Shown here piece after piece: positions 12,622 to 25,129 of a DNA stretch of 64,000 nt. Origin of the DNA: Tenebrio molitor (taxonomy: Eukaryota > Arthropoda > Insecta > Coleoptera > Tenebrionidae); contig NC_091048.1 of assembly GCF_963966145.1 (NCBI RefSeq), positions 21,638,001 to 21,702,000 of the forward strand, given 5' to 3'. The first letter of the stretch is position 1. Each line of letters starts with the position of its first letter. Both the position numbers and the translations under genes were made by a program. Below the pieces are notes generated by a model. It had not been told where the DNA came from. It did not search any database and saw only the letters and a program-made list of their open reading frames with translations.

Positions 12622-12708
12622 AATATTACAGGACTCGAGTGTGAAGATTGCAGATGACGAGGACGTTAGCCCGAGTTCATCTGTAATCACACGAGTTTCC
12701 TGTAATAT
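12622..12708. repeat. Foldback with CpG core (locus F1)
   Basis: The arms ATATTACAGGA...CAGATGA and their complement enclose the core GAGGACGTTAGCCCGAG (12659-12675). The core matches, on the opposite strand, the core of the foldback at 19931-20038. Confidence 0.6.
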
Positions 12709-12795
12709 GCTTTAGCCCACGTGTTATGTACAAAATTTTATCTAAGACCACCCCAAATTAAAAAAATAAATGTTATCTATTGATTTTCGCCAGTG

Positions 12796-12975
12796 AAATA
12801 AATAAGTTTCATTACCGCAGAATTTACTTATCCCACTGAGTGAGGTAATGAAACTCATTTATCCCACTGAGTGCGGTAATGAAACTCGTTACCTCACTGA
12901 GTGAGGTAATGAAAATGCGTGAGGTAATGAAGTTCTTATCCCACTCAAAATTAGTGGGATGAGTATCATTTATCC
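12796..12975. repeat. Short degenerate repeat array with GGTAATGAAAC units
   Basis: Units of about 30-40 bases, TATCCCACTGAGTGAGGTAA followed by TGAAACTC, are repeated about three to four times. A complementary partial unit (TTTCATTACCGC) lies at the start. A single related unit (TTATCCCAATGAATGCGGTA) lies at 19674, near the second foldback of the same core type. Confidence 0.6.
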
Positions 12976-13069
12976 CACGGGATTAGATAAACATTTTTAC
13001 CTGCTATTTTAATGACTACTTAACGACGTACTGCGAAGTTGTTCCGCGAATTTTGGGGCACCCACTGTA

Positions 13070-14395
13070 TAAAATTGAAATTTATTTACTTATAAACATG
13101 TGAAGACGTGTCCTTAAATTATTATTGGGTTTGTACAACTAAAATATTATAAAAATGTATGAGGGAACCTTTAGTATTTGAATTATTAACAATTTCTAAT
13201 TGTTTTTCGCAACCTTATAATGCTGCTAGAGGCTAGACTGTGAGCACCATGCATACGTGTAGCATATGGTAACTTTAACTTTTCCTAGTCTATTTTTCAT
13301 CTAAAATAGTTAATTTCAACTCAGTTTGCGTGTTTATTAAATATAGAATAAGCAACACCTACAGAACACAGTAAATATTTTACAGAAATAAAATTATATA
13401 AGAGCAATTTGTTTGAGACGTCAAAGCATTATAGAGCAATCGATATTTTTTCTCGTTTGTGGTCCACCAACAACCAACATGCTTTGAATCATTTTAGTTT
13501 TATCCCAGTTACTTTCCGCTCGGTTCCTGGTTGCACAACTGATTAAATATAATTCTTTTCAAAACAAAAAATTATATTCCATTAAACTAATGGCAGTATG
13601 TTCTAAAACCGCAGCTAATATTTTTGTTTTGATACTATTTAATTCAGTATTTTTTATTATATCAACAAGACCTTGGATTATACACTTTTAATTCAAAAAC
13701 ATACACCAATTTATTAATCACCCAGATGATATCAACTTGGTTGGTAGAATGTGTCAGTAAAATAAATGATAAAGTTTTTAAAGAGTTTGAATTTCAATTT
13801 TTTTTTCTTAAATTAGTCAATTCTAATTTTCCAAAGGAGAGCTGTTAAAAAAATCTATGTATATATTTTGCAAAGGACCAAAAAATAAAAACAAATATAC
13901 AGCATACAGGGTTATTTTAAATTATTGTTACAATATGCGGAACGTTAGACGTGAATTCGAATATCCCTCCAAGTGATCAGCATAAAGCGGCCTATGGTCT
14001 TAAGAACTAGGAAATTAGAAAATTTATTAATATACAAAATACAGATCCAATTAAAAATGTTAAATTTTAATTAATTTTATCATAATTGTTTTACTACAAT
14101 GAATAAAAAGCACAAATAGTTTAAAACTATAATAAAGAAACCATTTCAAAATGTTGGTACAAATATTTGCACATTTACTCATTTATACAATATGATAAAC
14201 AAAAGAAGAGATAAAGGGTGGCTATGGAAAACAAATTTTTTACAAATGTGAGGCGTAACTTAATAAGCTGTCACTTGTTAATTTGACAAAACAGACTCCT
14301 CATTTTAAAATGAGGACCAAGAAAATGGTGATTGGGTTTACCATATACAATCTTATTTGTTGAAGTTTCGGCAAAACCTCTCTTCATCATACATA
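13070..14395. other. AT-rich intergenic DNA, no gene seen
   Basis: Only short spurious frames. A lone tacagggttatttt end near 13906 has no partner, and a small hairpin (CTCATTTTAAAATGAG) lies at 14299-14314. Confidence 0.4.
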
Positions 14396-14669
14396 TAAGG
14401 TGATTCACGAGTAATAATAAGCCTACCAAAATTTGTGATGCAACCAACAATGCATGTCCTCTGTAGCTTTTAGTTTGTGTTAATTTAATTATTTATTTAA
14501 TTAATTATTCCACGTAATGATTTTGATTAAATTTGACAAATGTAATGTTGGGCATGTTAACTATGTTGCATATAATTAAAATGTATATTTTTTAAATCCA
14601 CATAATCGGTGCAAATGTTGGCTGCATCACAAATTTCGTTAGGGTCAGTATTACTCCTGAATCACCCTG
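14396..14669. mobile_element. Miniature TIR element, AGGTGATTCACGAG ends
   Basis: The left end AAGGTGATTCACGAGTAATA pairs with the right end TATTACTCCTGAATCACCCT. An inner pair (TTTGTGATGCA and its complement) extends the arms. TA is on both sides. No coding capacity. Confidence 0.7.
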
Positions 14670-17615
14670 TATATGTTAGGATGGTTGAAACTACGCCACA
14701 AGATTTCAGAAGTTTTTTGTTGATCATATTAAATAAGAAACGTGTCACACTACATTACATTTTAATTAAAACATGCATTCTCATTACTTTAAGGTAATCG
14801 TTCTATCAATATGTAGATTATTATATTTAACAAAGCCATTACTGTTTAATTTAAATCTTGTTCAGTCAAAAATGTACTCGTTACCCATTCACCTTCTTCA
14901 CTTGCGACAAACTAACACGTAGTTTATTCTTAATGTCATGCTTAACACTTGCAAGAAAACCAATTTAAATTCAAGACGAACCAAATTTATTAAGTCGCTG
15001 CCGATAAATTAATTTCCATTATACTTTGCGACCTTAACGTGCAAAATGTGTTTTTAATGGATACCAACTGCATCCTTGGATTCATTCCAACATTTTGTTT
15101 GTTACACACTTAAATGTGAACAAATACAATTATATCACAATAAGTTATATTCTTCTTTAGAAGTGCTACCATATATCACGGAAATAGGTCAATACATGTC
15201 CGTTTATTAAAAGTGAAATTCTCACTTCGTGACTGCTCAAGCAAATTCGACAGAACTTGAATATTTAGAGAGATCTTATTCAACACAGCGAAACCACCAA
15301 CACAAGATATGCATAAGAGAACTCGTAACTCAACGTTTTCCTAAAATATCCTTTTGACTCTTTTAATTTAATTACAGTCATTACGTCTTTGCCTTTTGAG
15401 TTGTGGAATTCACAATAGCAAAACCTCGGTGAAGTACTGCAGTTTGAAAACAGTCCATACATCATGCGAGTGTGTACGTGGGAATAGTTTTGCTCGAGTA
15501 ATAAACAACAAAGTATGAAATGCACGTACACGCAACGGTATTTCATCTCTAATAGCTGATCCTACCGCTGAAAGTAAAAGTTCACCACCCACTTTCGGGT
15601 TTAACCCACACTGCACAGATCCGCTTCGAGAAAACGAAACCCTTTTGGTAGCGGGTGGGTGTTTACCTCTATAGACGTGTTTTTTGCCGGTCAACCAACC
15701 TCACTTTTCGAAAGACGAAATCTCCGGACCTAGCCAAATACGGCGCAATTAACGCCGTCGGGCTGTCGCTTTTTGTTTACTCTTCGTCGTCGTGGGAATA
15801 CAAACATTTCGTTGGATAGAAGCGCGTATCTAGGTGGCAAACATCGGCAATCTGTTAACTTTGTTTCTTTTCCTTATTGCATTTGCAAGAAGTGGAGAGC
15901 CATACGGTGCGTTGCGCCAGCAAACATGCCGTAATAATTCAATCATTGGCGAGGGAGTTCAAGCCATGACCTTTGGCCCTAAACAGTCTTCCACGCAGAC
16001 TAATAAAACCGTGTTCCATGACTTCGGTCTTTGATTTCGTCTGAAGGACAAGCAAAAACCCATCAATAAAATCAGTCCCACTGTCGGGCGGCTCTGAGAA
16101 CAGAAAAACACTTTTTTCCAACCCGATTTGAACAGTAATTGCGGTAATTATGTCGTTTTCATGACGATTAGCAACTAACTATGAGTGTTATCAATATTAA
16201 TCAGCTTAATTGCTGCAGGAGCCAATAGCAGAAGTGAAACCGTTGCATAAGCTTCGAAAAAACCTTGCTCGGATAGTTATCGTGAAACGATGATCTCTTG
16301 AGCGTCCACAAGGATGACGTCAGGCAAGTGGGTAAAGTCGTCCTTGATGGACCTTGAAGAACACTGAACTCTACTCTTAGATCTGCTTTGTGTATAAGAT
16401 ACATGATGAAGACGAGTACAGCTGGTGTTGTTGGTGGATGTTACACCCACCCAGTAACATCTCGCTATAATTATAAGGAATGGACGTGATTTCGTTGCGG
16501 AGGAAGATGCTTTCCACAACCGAAAGATATTGTTTTGTAACATTGCCGGCGGATTGAAATGTGCGAAAAAATTGTTTAATGATACCAACTAAATTGCTCC
16601 TACATGGTAATTTTGCGGCGGATTATCTTCGATTTAATGTTCTTAGAAGAATGCCGGTGGTTTCCCAATATCCAATCACTTACAGCAATACAGTAATTCC
16701 GTTTTTATTCGAGTCGAGCTATCTGGACGTAACAAAAAAATAACCGCAACTGCAATTACTGGAAATTTTGGAAAACTTTCAGGAATCGTGGGTTCAGCGA
16801 TTCCCAGAAAGAAACACTGAACTGAAACATATAAGGGCAAACTGGAAATCGGCTCATAAAACACTGTCCAGCCGAATGAGTCATCGTTATCTTCATCGCT
16901 GAAAACAGAACTGCAACCACGAGAAGTCAAACAGTTAACAGAAATTCTCGATAAATTGAAGAAAACGTGTTAACACATTAGTTTCACAAAAAGTGAAATC
17001 ACTGTTTTAATTTCAAACGTTTAATCTTTACTACACACTAATTTAACAACAATCTGGTAGAAACGATTTTAATGATAATCACTTAATGATAATTTAAGAA
17101 CTAGAACGGCAAATAATTAGAAAAGAATAAGTAGAAAAAGAATAAATGAAGCTAGAAGATTTAAATTATTGAATTTAGTTGAACACTTAAAAATTCACAT
17201 ACAGGATTTTTTTTTGTTTCTCGTTTCGAACAAACACTTCCATATGAGATCAAAATACAAAAGATTTGACCTAAGAGTTTCTTATAAGAAAATTTTGCTA
17301 GAAGTATGCGACTAACGTCCGGTTGTAGTAAATTATTTCTGTACCTGTTCCAAACTGACCTAAGTTTTAAAGGGTGTGGGTCATCGAGACAGAGCTGCGT
17401 TGAGAATTCAATAGGGAATAACTCAGAAAAGAACGCCTCCCATGCAGATAGAGCCAACCCTCTGAAGAATAATTTTCCAAGAAATCTATAGTTAGATAAT
17501 AACAAAACATAATTATATCTCTTGCCATATCATAATAGTCCGTGAACTAGCAGTGTTTTACTGTACGTCATTTCATCATGTATAGTTCCTACATAATTGC
17601 ATAGTACTTTAGTTG
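14670..17615. other. Gene-poor region with a CpG-richer segment
   Basis: Open frames at 15410-16930 do not show domains or consistent splicing. The frame at 15834-16034 begins with a hydrophobic, signal-peptide-like stretch but has no ATG, only GTG directly after a stop. The 15550-15830 part is less AT-rich with many CpG, which would suit a promoter or 5' exon. No gene is called. Confidence 0.3.
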
Positions 17616-17979
17616 ATTACCACCAAATGGAGAGTCTGGCTGCTTGTTACTCTTACTCAGTGGCGGCGAGGGTGCAAAACGAGCGAAAAAAAATTGTACA
17701 ACGGAAGCAAAATATAATTCTTATTTTTCCTCCCCTTCCCGTTTCGGCGCAATGACATCATCACAATTTAGATCAACGAAGGCTTCGAGATTTTGAACGT
17801 TTGTCGACAGATTCTCTGGAATGCATGGAAGTATTTCTGGTTGCATATACCTATTTCAATTTCAATTTGAAATTTTTTTTGCCGAAACTCGCTCAAACAG
17901 GCAACAGCGCTGTATGTGCATTCTCCGTTATTGAAAAGAGCATTACGAAAGTAAAATGAATTTTTTATTTTTCGAAGTA

Positions 17980-18098
17980 CAATGGCCGGCAAAAAAAATT
18001 AGCCATCACTTTTGTGTTACGTCAAAATCCAAATGTGTAATTAATGCTTTTTTGACACTGACATTTAAATGATGGCTAATTTTTTTTGCCGGCCATTG
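17980..18098. mobile_element. 119-bp MITE with near-perfect TIRs
   Basis: CAATGGCCGGCAAAAAAAAT at 17980 is exactly complemented at 18098. The arms are about 29 bases and TA duplications lie at both ends. The very high arm identity suggests a recent insertion or strong sequence maintenance. Confidence 0.85.
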
Positions 18099-18711
18099 TA
18101 CATAAAAACCTTTTTTTCGTTAAAATTTGATTAATAGTGACAGTTGTTTGACGTTTATTAGTTGAGCTAGCAAGGATACGAAAAATCTGAGACTGTCAAA
18201 ATCATAGCCGCCCCTTATCTAAGTAATTGTTGATCTTGAAGTATGTATAACAACCACTCATTCTTGCAGATTTGGATAGATCATTAAATTTCGATTTATG
18301 CTTATCAATTTTGGACGATAGTTCCTGAGTATCCATTTTTAAAGGTGGAAATAGAGCGATTGTGAAATTCCAACTTTATAGATTATTTAACAAGAAAATG
18401 ATACTCACATGACTCAATTTCGAAATTTCAATTACTTTGGACAAAGTAATTTTGATATCAACTAATAAAATAACAAATTAAAAGAAGGTTTAAATTTTAA
18501 AATGCACATGTTTTAAACTAAAAACTTCCTAAATTAGTGCACAATTAAAGACTGGTAGAAGGTTGACTTGTCTGTAGAGGCTGTCAATCTTACCCCAATA
18601 AGTTTTTTGATGGAGTTATATCAAAACCAAGGTTTACTTCAATCGATTGGTTTTATGTATTTTTAGATACTACGCTATTCAACATTCAACTTGATCTGTC
18701 AGAATGATATA

Positions 18712-19130
18712 CAGTGTACTCTCTCTTTGCGGACACTCCTCATAAGCAGACATCTCCCTTAAACGGACACTTTTTGAGGGACCGACAAAACATGTATGGC
18801 TTTGCTAATAAAATTTTTCCTCTGAAGCGGACTCCCTATTAACCGGACACGGACGCTCAATTTCGGTGTTTAACGTCTCAGGAACCTCTCTTATGCGGAC
18901 AGTCAGTGTTGTAAAAATGTAAAAACATCGGGAGTTTCCCTGAAGTCTGCTGACGGGTGGAAACGGAACGGTCTAACAACTGCGTGCAGTAGTTTTACTC
19001 GACGAAGTAAACATGTCGCAACCAAAAAAAAACGCGATCTTACGCTTAAAGAAAAATAAATGTAGTTGAATTTTAACAGAACATTTTCGCCCTTACCCAC
19101 AGACGGGTATACACTTTGATGACTAATTGA
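18712..19130 (+). pseudogene. 5' end of a pogo/Tigger-type transposon
   Basis: It begins CAGTGTACTCTCTCTTTGCG after TA, with repeated GCGGACA / CCGGACAC units typical of pogo/Tigger termini. From ATG at 19013 the sequence gives MSQPKK, then after a one-base shift KRDLTLKEK, like the start of a CENP-B-type transposase. The frame breaks at once and the rest is missing. Confidence 0.6.
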
Positions 19131-19930
19131 TTCCAAATTTTAAATCAATTTGTAATGCTTTTTCGTAAAAATGTTATAGAGAAAAGTTTAATGAATTAGC
19201 GAGCTCTTTCTCTGGTTAAAATGAACACACGTATTTCAGATACACGCTGTATAGTTGACTCAAGTTGCAAAAACCCGTTTGCCTTTGCAACAGCACTTTT
19301 ATGGCATTAGTCATTTGAAATTATGTACTTTAAAACTGTACTTATATGGATAATATTCAATCCAAACAATGATTTTCTGGTCCCTTTGTGCCTTTATTTA
19401 CGACAAGTGGATTTATGCAACCTGAGTCTACTTTATGTAGAATCTAAGAGGGTTATTCACGAAACTCAGATAATTTGCAAATCGTTAACGAAACGGCAAA
19501 TACAATGCCTCAACAATATCAGTAGTCATGGTTTTGAATTTGCAATGCCTTATCGAGCCTTACCAGGTTTCGTGAATGACCCTTTCACATTATTAAACTT
19601 TATTATTTTATCTATTACCATAGGATAAGTTATACCATATCGCATTCATTTTAGAACTGTAATAGTCTCCTTATCCCAATGAATGCGGTAATGAAATTAT
19701 TATGAAACTGACAACTCACAAACCCAAGAAACCAACACAAAACCATTGTTTCACCTCCGAAAAATTCAAGATTGTTGTTAGAACTTTGACACGAGCATAG
19801 ACTTCTACGCGTTGCTGTCATATTGAAAAAAATAGATCGGATCATCGCCTTGAATAATTTATTATTGTATCAAAGTGGGGCTATTTAAGACAATTTTAGC
19901 GGTGATAGATAAAACTTCGTAAGATATTCG

Positions 19931-20038
19931 TGGGATACTACATTATTAACGGACTATGTGATTAGATTACCCCAACTCGGGCTACGGCCTCCTGGAGCAA
20001 TTCTTCACAATACGTGCATTAATAATGTCTATATCCCA
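19931..20038. repeat. Foldback with CpG core (locus F2)
   Basis: The arms TGGGATA..ACATTATTAA and their complement TTAATAATGT..TATCCCA surround CTCGGGCTACGGCCTC (19976-19991). The complement, GAGGCCGTAGCCCGAG, is nearly the core of the 12622-12708 locus. Confidence 0.6.
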
Positions 20039-20379
20039 GTTATGTTGTAAATAACCATTAGTTTATTGTTGTCAAAATTTCATTGGTGATGACTGATGAG
20101 TGATGAGTATTGAAATATCGAAATTCAATCGAATGACATCGTTTTCACATTTATTTGTGGAAATTTTTATGTAAAAAAAGCGATATTTCAGTAATTATCA
20201 GTTCAAAGGTCATACATAGTACATGCACATAAATCAGAATTTAGTAATAATCTATGGAAATATTTATTTTCTTTAAATATTTATTATTTGCAATTTTTAC
20301 CGCTCACTTTGACCTCTCGCCGCCACTGAACGCAACAACAGCAAGTAGCCAAACTCTCCATTCAGTGGTTGGTTGTCTA

Positions 20380-23300
20380 CTAAGGTAGTATGCAATAATT
20401 CCTATATTCAATAATATAGAAAATATTATTGCCTTGTAATAATATTCAACATTACTATTGATAAAAATTATGTAAAGAGGATGTTGCAATATTTTCATTT
20501 TTCAAAATATTCATATTCCAGAGCTTGCAAACTAGGTTGAGTAAAACTTAAACCTCGAAAGCTTGTAATTAGCGTCTTTCAAATTATCACTTTGAAGGCT
20601 AGGTTTTAAATAAAATTTAACGTAAAAATAAAAATGTTCATACTTGGCAAAGTTAACAGTTAGAACATTGTTTCCACATAATAAAATTAACTATACTTTA
20701 AAAAGATGTTTATATTTTTAAATATTTTTAATATAAAAACTTAATCACAAAATGGAAAATACAGCGTGTATAATAAGCAGGGAATTTGTTCAAAGTTATT
20801 TTCTTGCAAAATTTTTTCTTTTCGTTTTTTTTTTGTCTTAACTGATCTTGCGGCGGAGTGAGCCGTAACTTGCAGCCATTTAATTTTTAAAGCTTCCATT
20901 TTTGCAAATTATCGAAACACGTTAGTTACATCCTGCGACAAGAACTCGCTGGAACGACTTGAATTAGTTTGTATAAAGTTAACGTAATTAAGACGCAGTT
21001 ACGTCGAATTATTTATTTCTGATTAGATTGTGTCCCATAGCTTGAATAAATCAGTATAAAATCTCTTTCACCGGAACATTGAAATAAGAAATTTTTAAGA
21101 GTACACCGACGTTGACGTGAGTAACTTCATAAATATTTACCACATGTCCTAGACTCTCCATCTTACTACTTAACACATTCATTTATCCAGCACGGCGATG
21201 CATATAAAAATATAACTAATAATTATCATATTTGTGGTGAATCCTTGTTTTTTGCAATGATTGTTGTTTGCTTTTATGATGTCAGTATATTGCACATCTC
21301 TGTGTCAACCGTCGTCATTGAAGTTTTATTGTGGTAAAAACCAATAAATATAAAAATGCAGTACGCCGCTCATGCATGAATATTTTTAGAAGTTTCAATG
21401 CGGCAGATCTCATGTTTATTTATAAAACGCATTGAAATTCCATCCACGATGTTCAAAACCGCGAAAAAGTGGTGAAACAAAAAAGAAGATGCTGATTAAG
21501 ATGTGGTTCAGGTAGGTGGTGAATGTACGTCCTTTTTTTTTCTTGTGCTAGAATTGCATAAGCGAACCGGTACGGTCAATAAGCTTTTCCGAAATGTACA
21601 ACTTTGCAAAACAAAACAAAAAAATTAATGTAATTTTAAGACATGCATCGATATGATGAAAAAAATTCGACTACAATTTGCCTGTGTAACAAGCTAGCCA
21701 CCCTATATTTTATAGTGTTTTTGCTTAGTGAGGGACCTCTTGTTGACCCCATGGGAATGAAATTTTTTGCAATCGAGAAAAAACCAACGTTGGAATTAAT
21801 AATGAGCATTTGTGGATTCTTGTGGAGACTGGCAAATGGCAAGAACTGACCGCCGTTAGATTATGGATTCTCAGATAGATACGAAATTATTTAATAAGAT
21901 AGTTTAATGACACATCTAGTCCTTATCTGGTTGGCAGCGTTTCAGCAAAATGAGTCTAGTCCAGTAAAATGTACGTAATTTTCATCCTATTAAACGCATG
22001 CAAAACACAAGACTGGAATAGCAGTGATTTAGATTTTTTTCAGCCGGAGTAATGATCACAAAGCATCAATTTCACCATACCTATCAACGTAATTATTATT
22101 GTTGTCGTTATTATTGCAGATAGAAAAATAATGATAACGTTGTGCTGAAATCGACAACAATAACCGGAGAGTCTTAAATCATAAGGACTGGAAATAAATT
22201 TGCACAGCGTCAAAACGCTCTCGAAGTTAATTACGAGTGGTGGATTGCGGGCATTATGGGAGATGACAGTGAAGAAGGCCGCGAAGAAACGTTTCTAAAC
22301 GTTCGACGCCCACACAACACAGAGCAATTTGCTTTTCTCTTAAAAGAACATCAAACTGATGGGCCTTGATCATAGTGAAGTTCAAACAGTCCCACCTACT
22401 CTACGAAGAATTCCTAGCGAAATTTCGTTTGATTCATCGGTTGCGAAGGAAGTTCCCACTCGACATTGCCCACTTATGCAAGTGTTACCTTGCGATATTG
22501 TGGCAATAGGTGAGCACAAACCACCAATTAACAGAAATTTCACAAATAACATTAATTTTCTGCATTACCAGAATATTGCTGCTAATGTTAAATTTGACTT
22601 GACGGTGGGCGTCTTTCAAGAAAAAACTCATTTTGGTGGAAGTCACAAAATAATGAAATGAGCTCCAAGGTTGAGAAAATTTCATGCTTCGTTATTGTTA
22701 ATCAGGACTTGTATCCTTGTGCTCTTTGGAAATTATGCATATTATATTTTGATACTTTAAAATCCGATCGTAGAAATTCTTAAGTGCAGCCTTGACCCTT
22801 CCTGGAATGATTTTACACAAACCGTACAACATATACGATGACGCAAATTTTATTACATTTGCCACTTTATATGCACAAGCACCACATTTATAGCTTTTTG
22901 AAGAAATGTAAAGCGTTGCTCCTTCAGTTTAAATAAACATAAGCCAAGTTCTTAGAAATATCGAAAATTTTGTCAAAAGCAACTTTGGAAACGGATGTTT
23001 GTCTCGATAATATTTCATTGAATATAAAACAGGACGTGTGGTATCAGTTTTATGACTTTTACTGTGTTAAACTCTTCAACTTCCTCAAAGCACATTGATC
23101 CCATTGACATATCGGGAAATTTAACTTTATTTCATTACGATCTTTATCATTGCAGTTATTACCTGAAGTAATGCTATGTAAAATTTATTTTCAGTTATTA
23201 ATGTCCAAGAAAATTTATTATGTGAATTGATTAAGCCAAAGCACTTACCTTTTCCAATTGCATCACTGTTATCTGTGAAGAAATCTAAGAATATATAAAT

Positions 23301-23828
23301 AAATAAAATAAAAAATGTCGATAATTATTAAATTAAATATCTTGTTTCATCAATATTACCTGAAAGGAATGCTTCTTCTTCTTCTTCTTCTTCTTCTTCT
23401 TCTTCTTCCGATGGTATCCCACTGGTGTTCTGCGAAACTCAGCTCCGTATTCACCGCTAAATTACACATTCTTCACAGCTTCTCAAAACCTGATCATTGC
23501 AATTCACACTTTAATCAAAGTTACCGCATACAGAGATAAAACCCAGATCTACCCAGGTCTTATAAATTCTATGTTTTATGTTGACTATAATAGCTGACGA
23601 AAAAGAAAATAACAAACTCTTAAAACAATTTATATCTCGGTTCTCAAACATTACCGAGGTGTATATTTGGTTGCCTATGCACGATGTCTATGTTCAAATA
23701 ATTAAGTATGAATTTGCACGAAAATAATGATTATTTAATGACATTTAGTGTCAAAAACAAAAACAAGATAATGACAGAAGCTTCTTCACGTTTAGAATTT
23801 CGATGAATGATACAGATGGGTAGAAAAA
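20380..23828. other. Intergenic region upstream of the tetraspanins
   Basis: No gene was recognised. A 100-codon frame at 22359-22661 is followed by a donor-like GTGAGC at 22509 but matches no family. A CTT microsatellite lies at 23372. Confidence 0.35.
23372..23408. repeat. CTT trinucleotide microsatellite
   Basis: About 12 uninterrupted CTT units. It lies in intergenic DNA about 420 bases before the first tetraspanin and encodes nothing. Confidence 0.9.
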
Positions 23829-25090
23829 ATGAATTTAAATTTACGTCAGTTAAAACACATTATTTTCACAATTAATGTAATTTTATCCGTAAGTATCATA
23901 CGTAAATTACCACTGAATATGTTAACAAGACTCTAGAAATGCTGCATTTTAGATCTTTGGTTTGGTGATGTTAGGTATTGGTATAAATTGGTTAGTGACT
24001 GTCGAAAAACCGGGAATTCTGACAGGTGCAATGACGACAAACGGATCGCTTACGATATTCACTGCAAGTTTCGTGATTCTGACAGCTGTATTTGGATCTT
24101 ACGCCGTGTTTGGCAAAAACATATTCCTTTTGGTTTTAGTATCACATCTTTTGTCAGACTCAACTCGCCACCTCACACAATTCTTTACAGTTTGGAGCTG
24201 TTTTGTTTTCGATGTCAGTGGTGCATTTTTGTTGCGGAATTTATACTTTCGTAGATGTAGCAAAAACAGAAGACGCATTGTCCAAATTTGCAGAGATAAT
24301 CGATAACGCAATCCATAACGCTTACGTGAACAAAAATCAAAAGTTCAAAAATACGTTAGATAATTTACAATCGCAAGTGGGTAGATCAATCGATAAGTTG
24401 TTAGATTTGAGAGATTAAGGAATCACGCACCAACTATTGCAGTTGAAATGTTGTGGAACTTATGGATTTGAGGATTATGCCGGAACCGTCTTACCTCAAA
24501 GTTGTTGCGAAAATGATCAGGCACCCTGTTCAAATCCTTTCAAAGCTGGTTGTGCTCGGGCATTAACAGATGGAACCAAAGGATACCTAGAAACAATCGG
24601 AGCGTTATCCGCCATTATTTCTGTTTTATCTGTAAGCAATATGACCCAGTTAACACTCAAATGAAGGGTATTAAGGTAGTCAATTTAAGTGCAAAAATAT
24701 TCGATTCATTTGGTGAACACTTGGTAAAAATTTATTCCCAGAGGATTGTTACAGATCACATCCAAAGACGTGTGATCGAGATAATCTAAAGTGGATTAAA
24801 ATATATCTATAATATCATGATGATGCAGTTCAAATAGATACCTATATTTCGTCACGTACTTATCTAAAGTTAATTAGCATGTATGCTACAAGTGTTTACA
24901 TAAATCCAGCAATGTAATCGAGATATTTTTTATCTGTGGTGAATTTAGTAAAAGCAATAACAAATTCCTCAGTAATCCAGCACCTAAATAAAATTTAAAT
25001 AACTAATATATTGTTTTTATTTTATAGATTATTGATTGTGTATTGGTCTACAAAACAATTCAAAAGAAATTACAAGAGCTCGGACTGTAG
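23829..25090 (+). CDS. Tetraspanin 1 of the cluster
   Basis: Exons 23829-23888, 23953-24138, 24191-24376, 24443-24631 and 25028-25090 give 227 residues, all introns in phase 0. Four membrane segments are visible: residues about 10-30, 52-72, 75-100 and 193-215. The large outer loop has LKCCG at its start, then PQSCCE, APCSNP and GCARAL, i.e. the CCG and P-x-S-CC signature of tetraspanins (six loop cysteines). Tetraspanins organise other membrane proteins into microdomains; the partners cannot be inferred here. The exon plan of 20+62+62+63+20 codons is shared with the three genes downstream. A distinct ortholog was not assigned. Confidence 0.92.
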
Positions 25091-25116
25091 AAACCTTGAG
25101 AGCGTTTACACTCACA

Positions 25117-25122
25117 AATAAA
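25117..25122 (+). terminator. Polyadenylation signal AATAAA
   Basis: It lies 26 bases after the stop of tetraspanin 1. A second AATAAAG follows about 30 bases later. Confidence 0.55.
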
Positions 25123-25129
25123 ATAATGT

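Larger units (their letters stand above)
12141..13067. mobile_element. TIR element with CTGGGTGC/GGGGCACCCACTG ends
   Basis: The left end CTGGGTGCTCCAAAATTTG pairs with the right end AATTTTGGGGCACCCACTG, with TA on both sides. No transposase was found. The middle carries the 12622-12708 foldback and the 12796-12975 repeat array, so it is either a composite or a host for a later insertion. Confidence 0.65.
17618..20373. mobile_element. 2.7-kb element bounded by about 55-bp inverted repeats
   Basis: Left segment 17618-17672 (TGGAGAGTCTGGCTGCTTG, then CAGTGGCGGCGAGGGT) is repeated inverted at 20318-20373 (ACCTCTCGCCGCCACTG, then AAGTAGCCAAACTCTCCA). It contains no recognisable transposase of its own. 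Inside are a 119-bp miniature element, a pogo/Tigger fragment and a CpG-core foldback. No target duplication was found, and the class is unknown. Confidence 0.55.

Noticed and set aside
12796..12975. CRISPR-like repeat array
   Set aside because: Units are degenerate, partly inverted, without unique spacers, and the genome is eukaryotic.
15834..16034. Signal-peptide-like open frame (hydrophobic start, then Cys)
   Set aside because: It has no ATG; the frame opens with GTG directly after a stop, no pyrimidine-rich acceptor precedes it and no downstream exon was found.
16277..16930. Two minus-strand frames of 84-103 codons
   Set aside because: No domain, no consistent splice sites, and composition typical of chance frames.
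22359..22661. 100-codon plus-strand frame with a donor-like GTGAGC inside
   Set aside because: No family resemblance and no acceptor or partner exon; left as intergenic.
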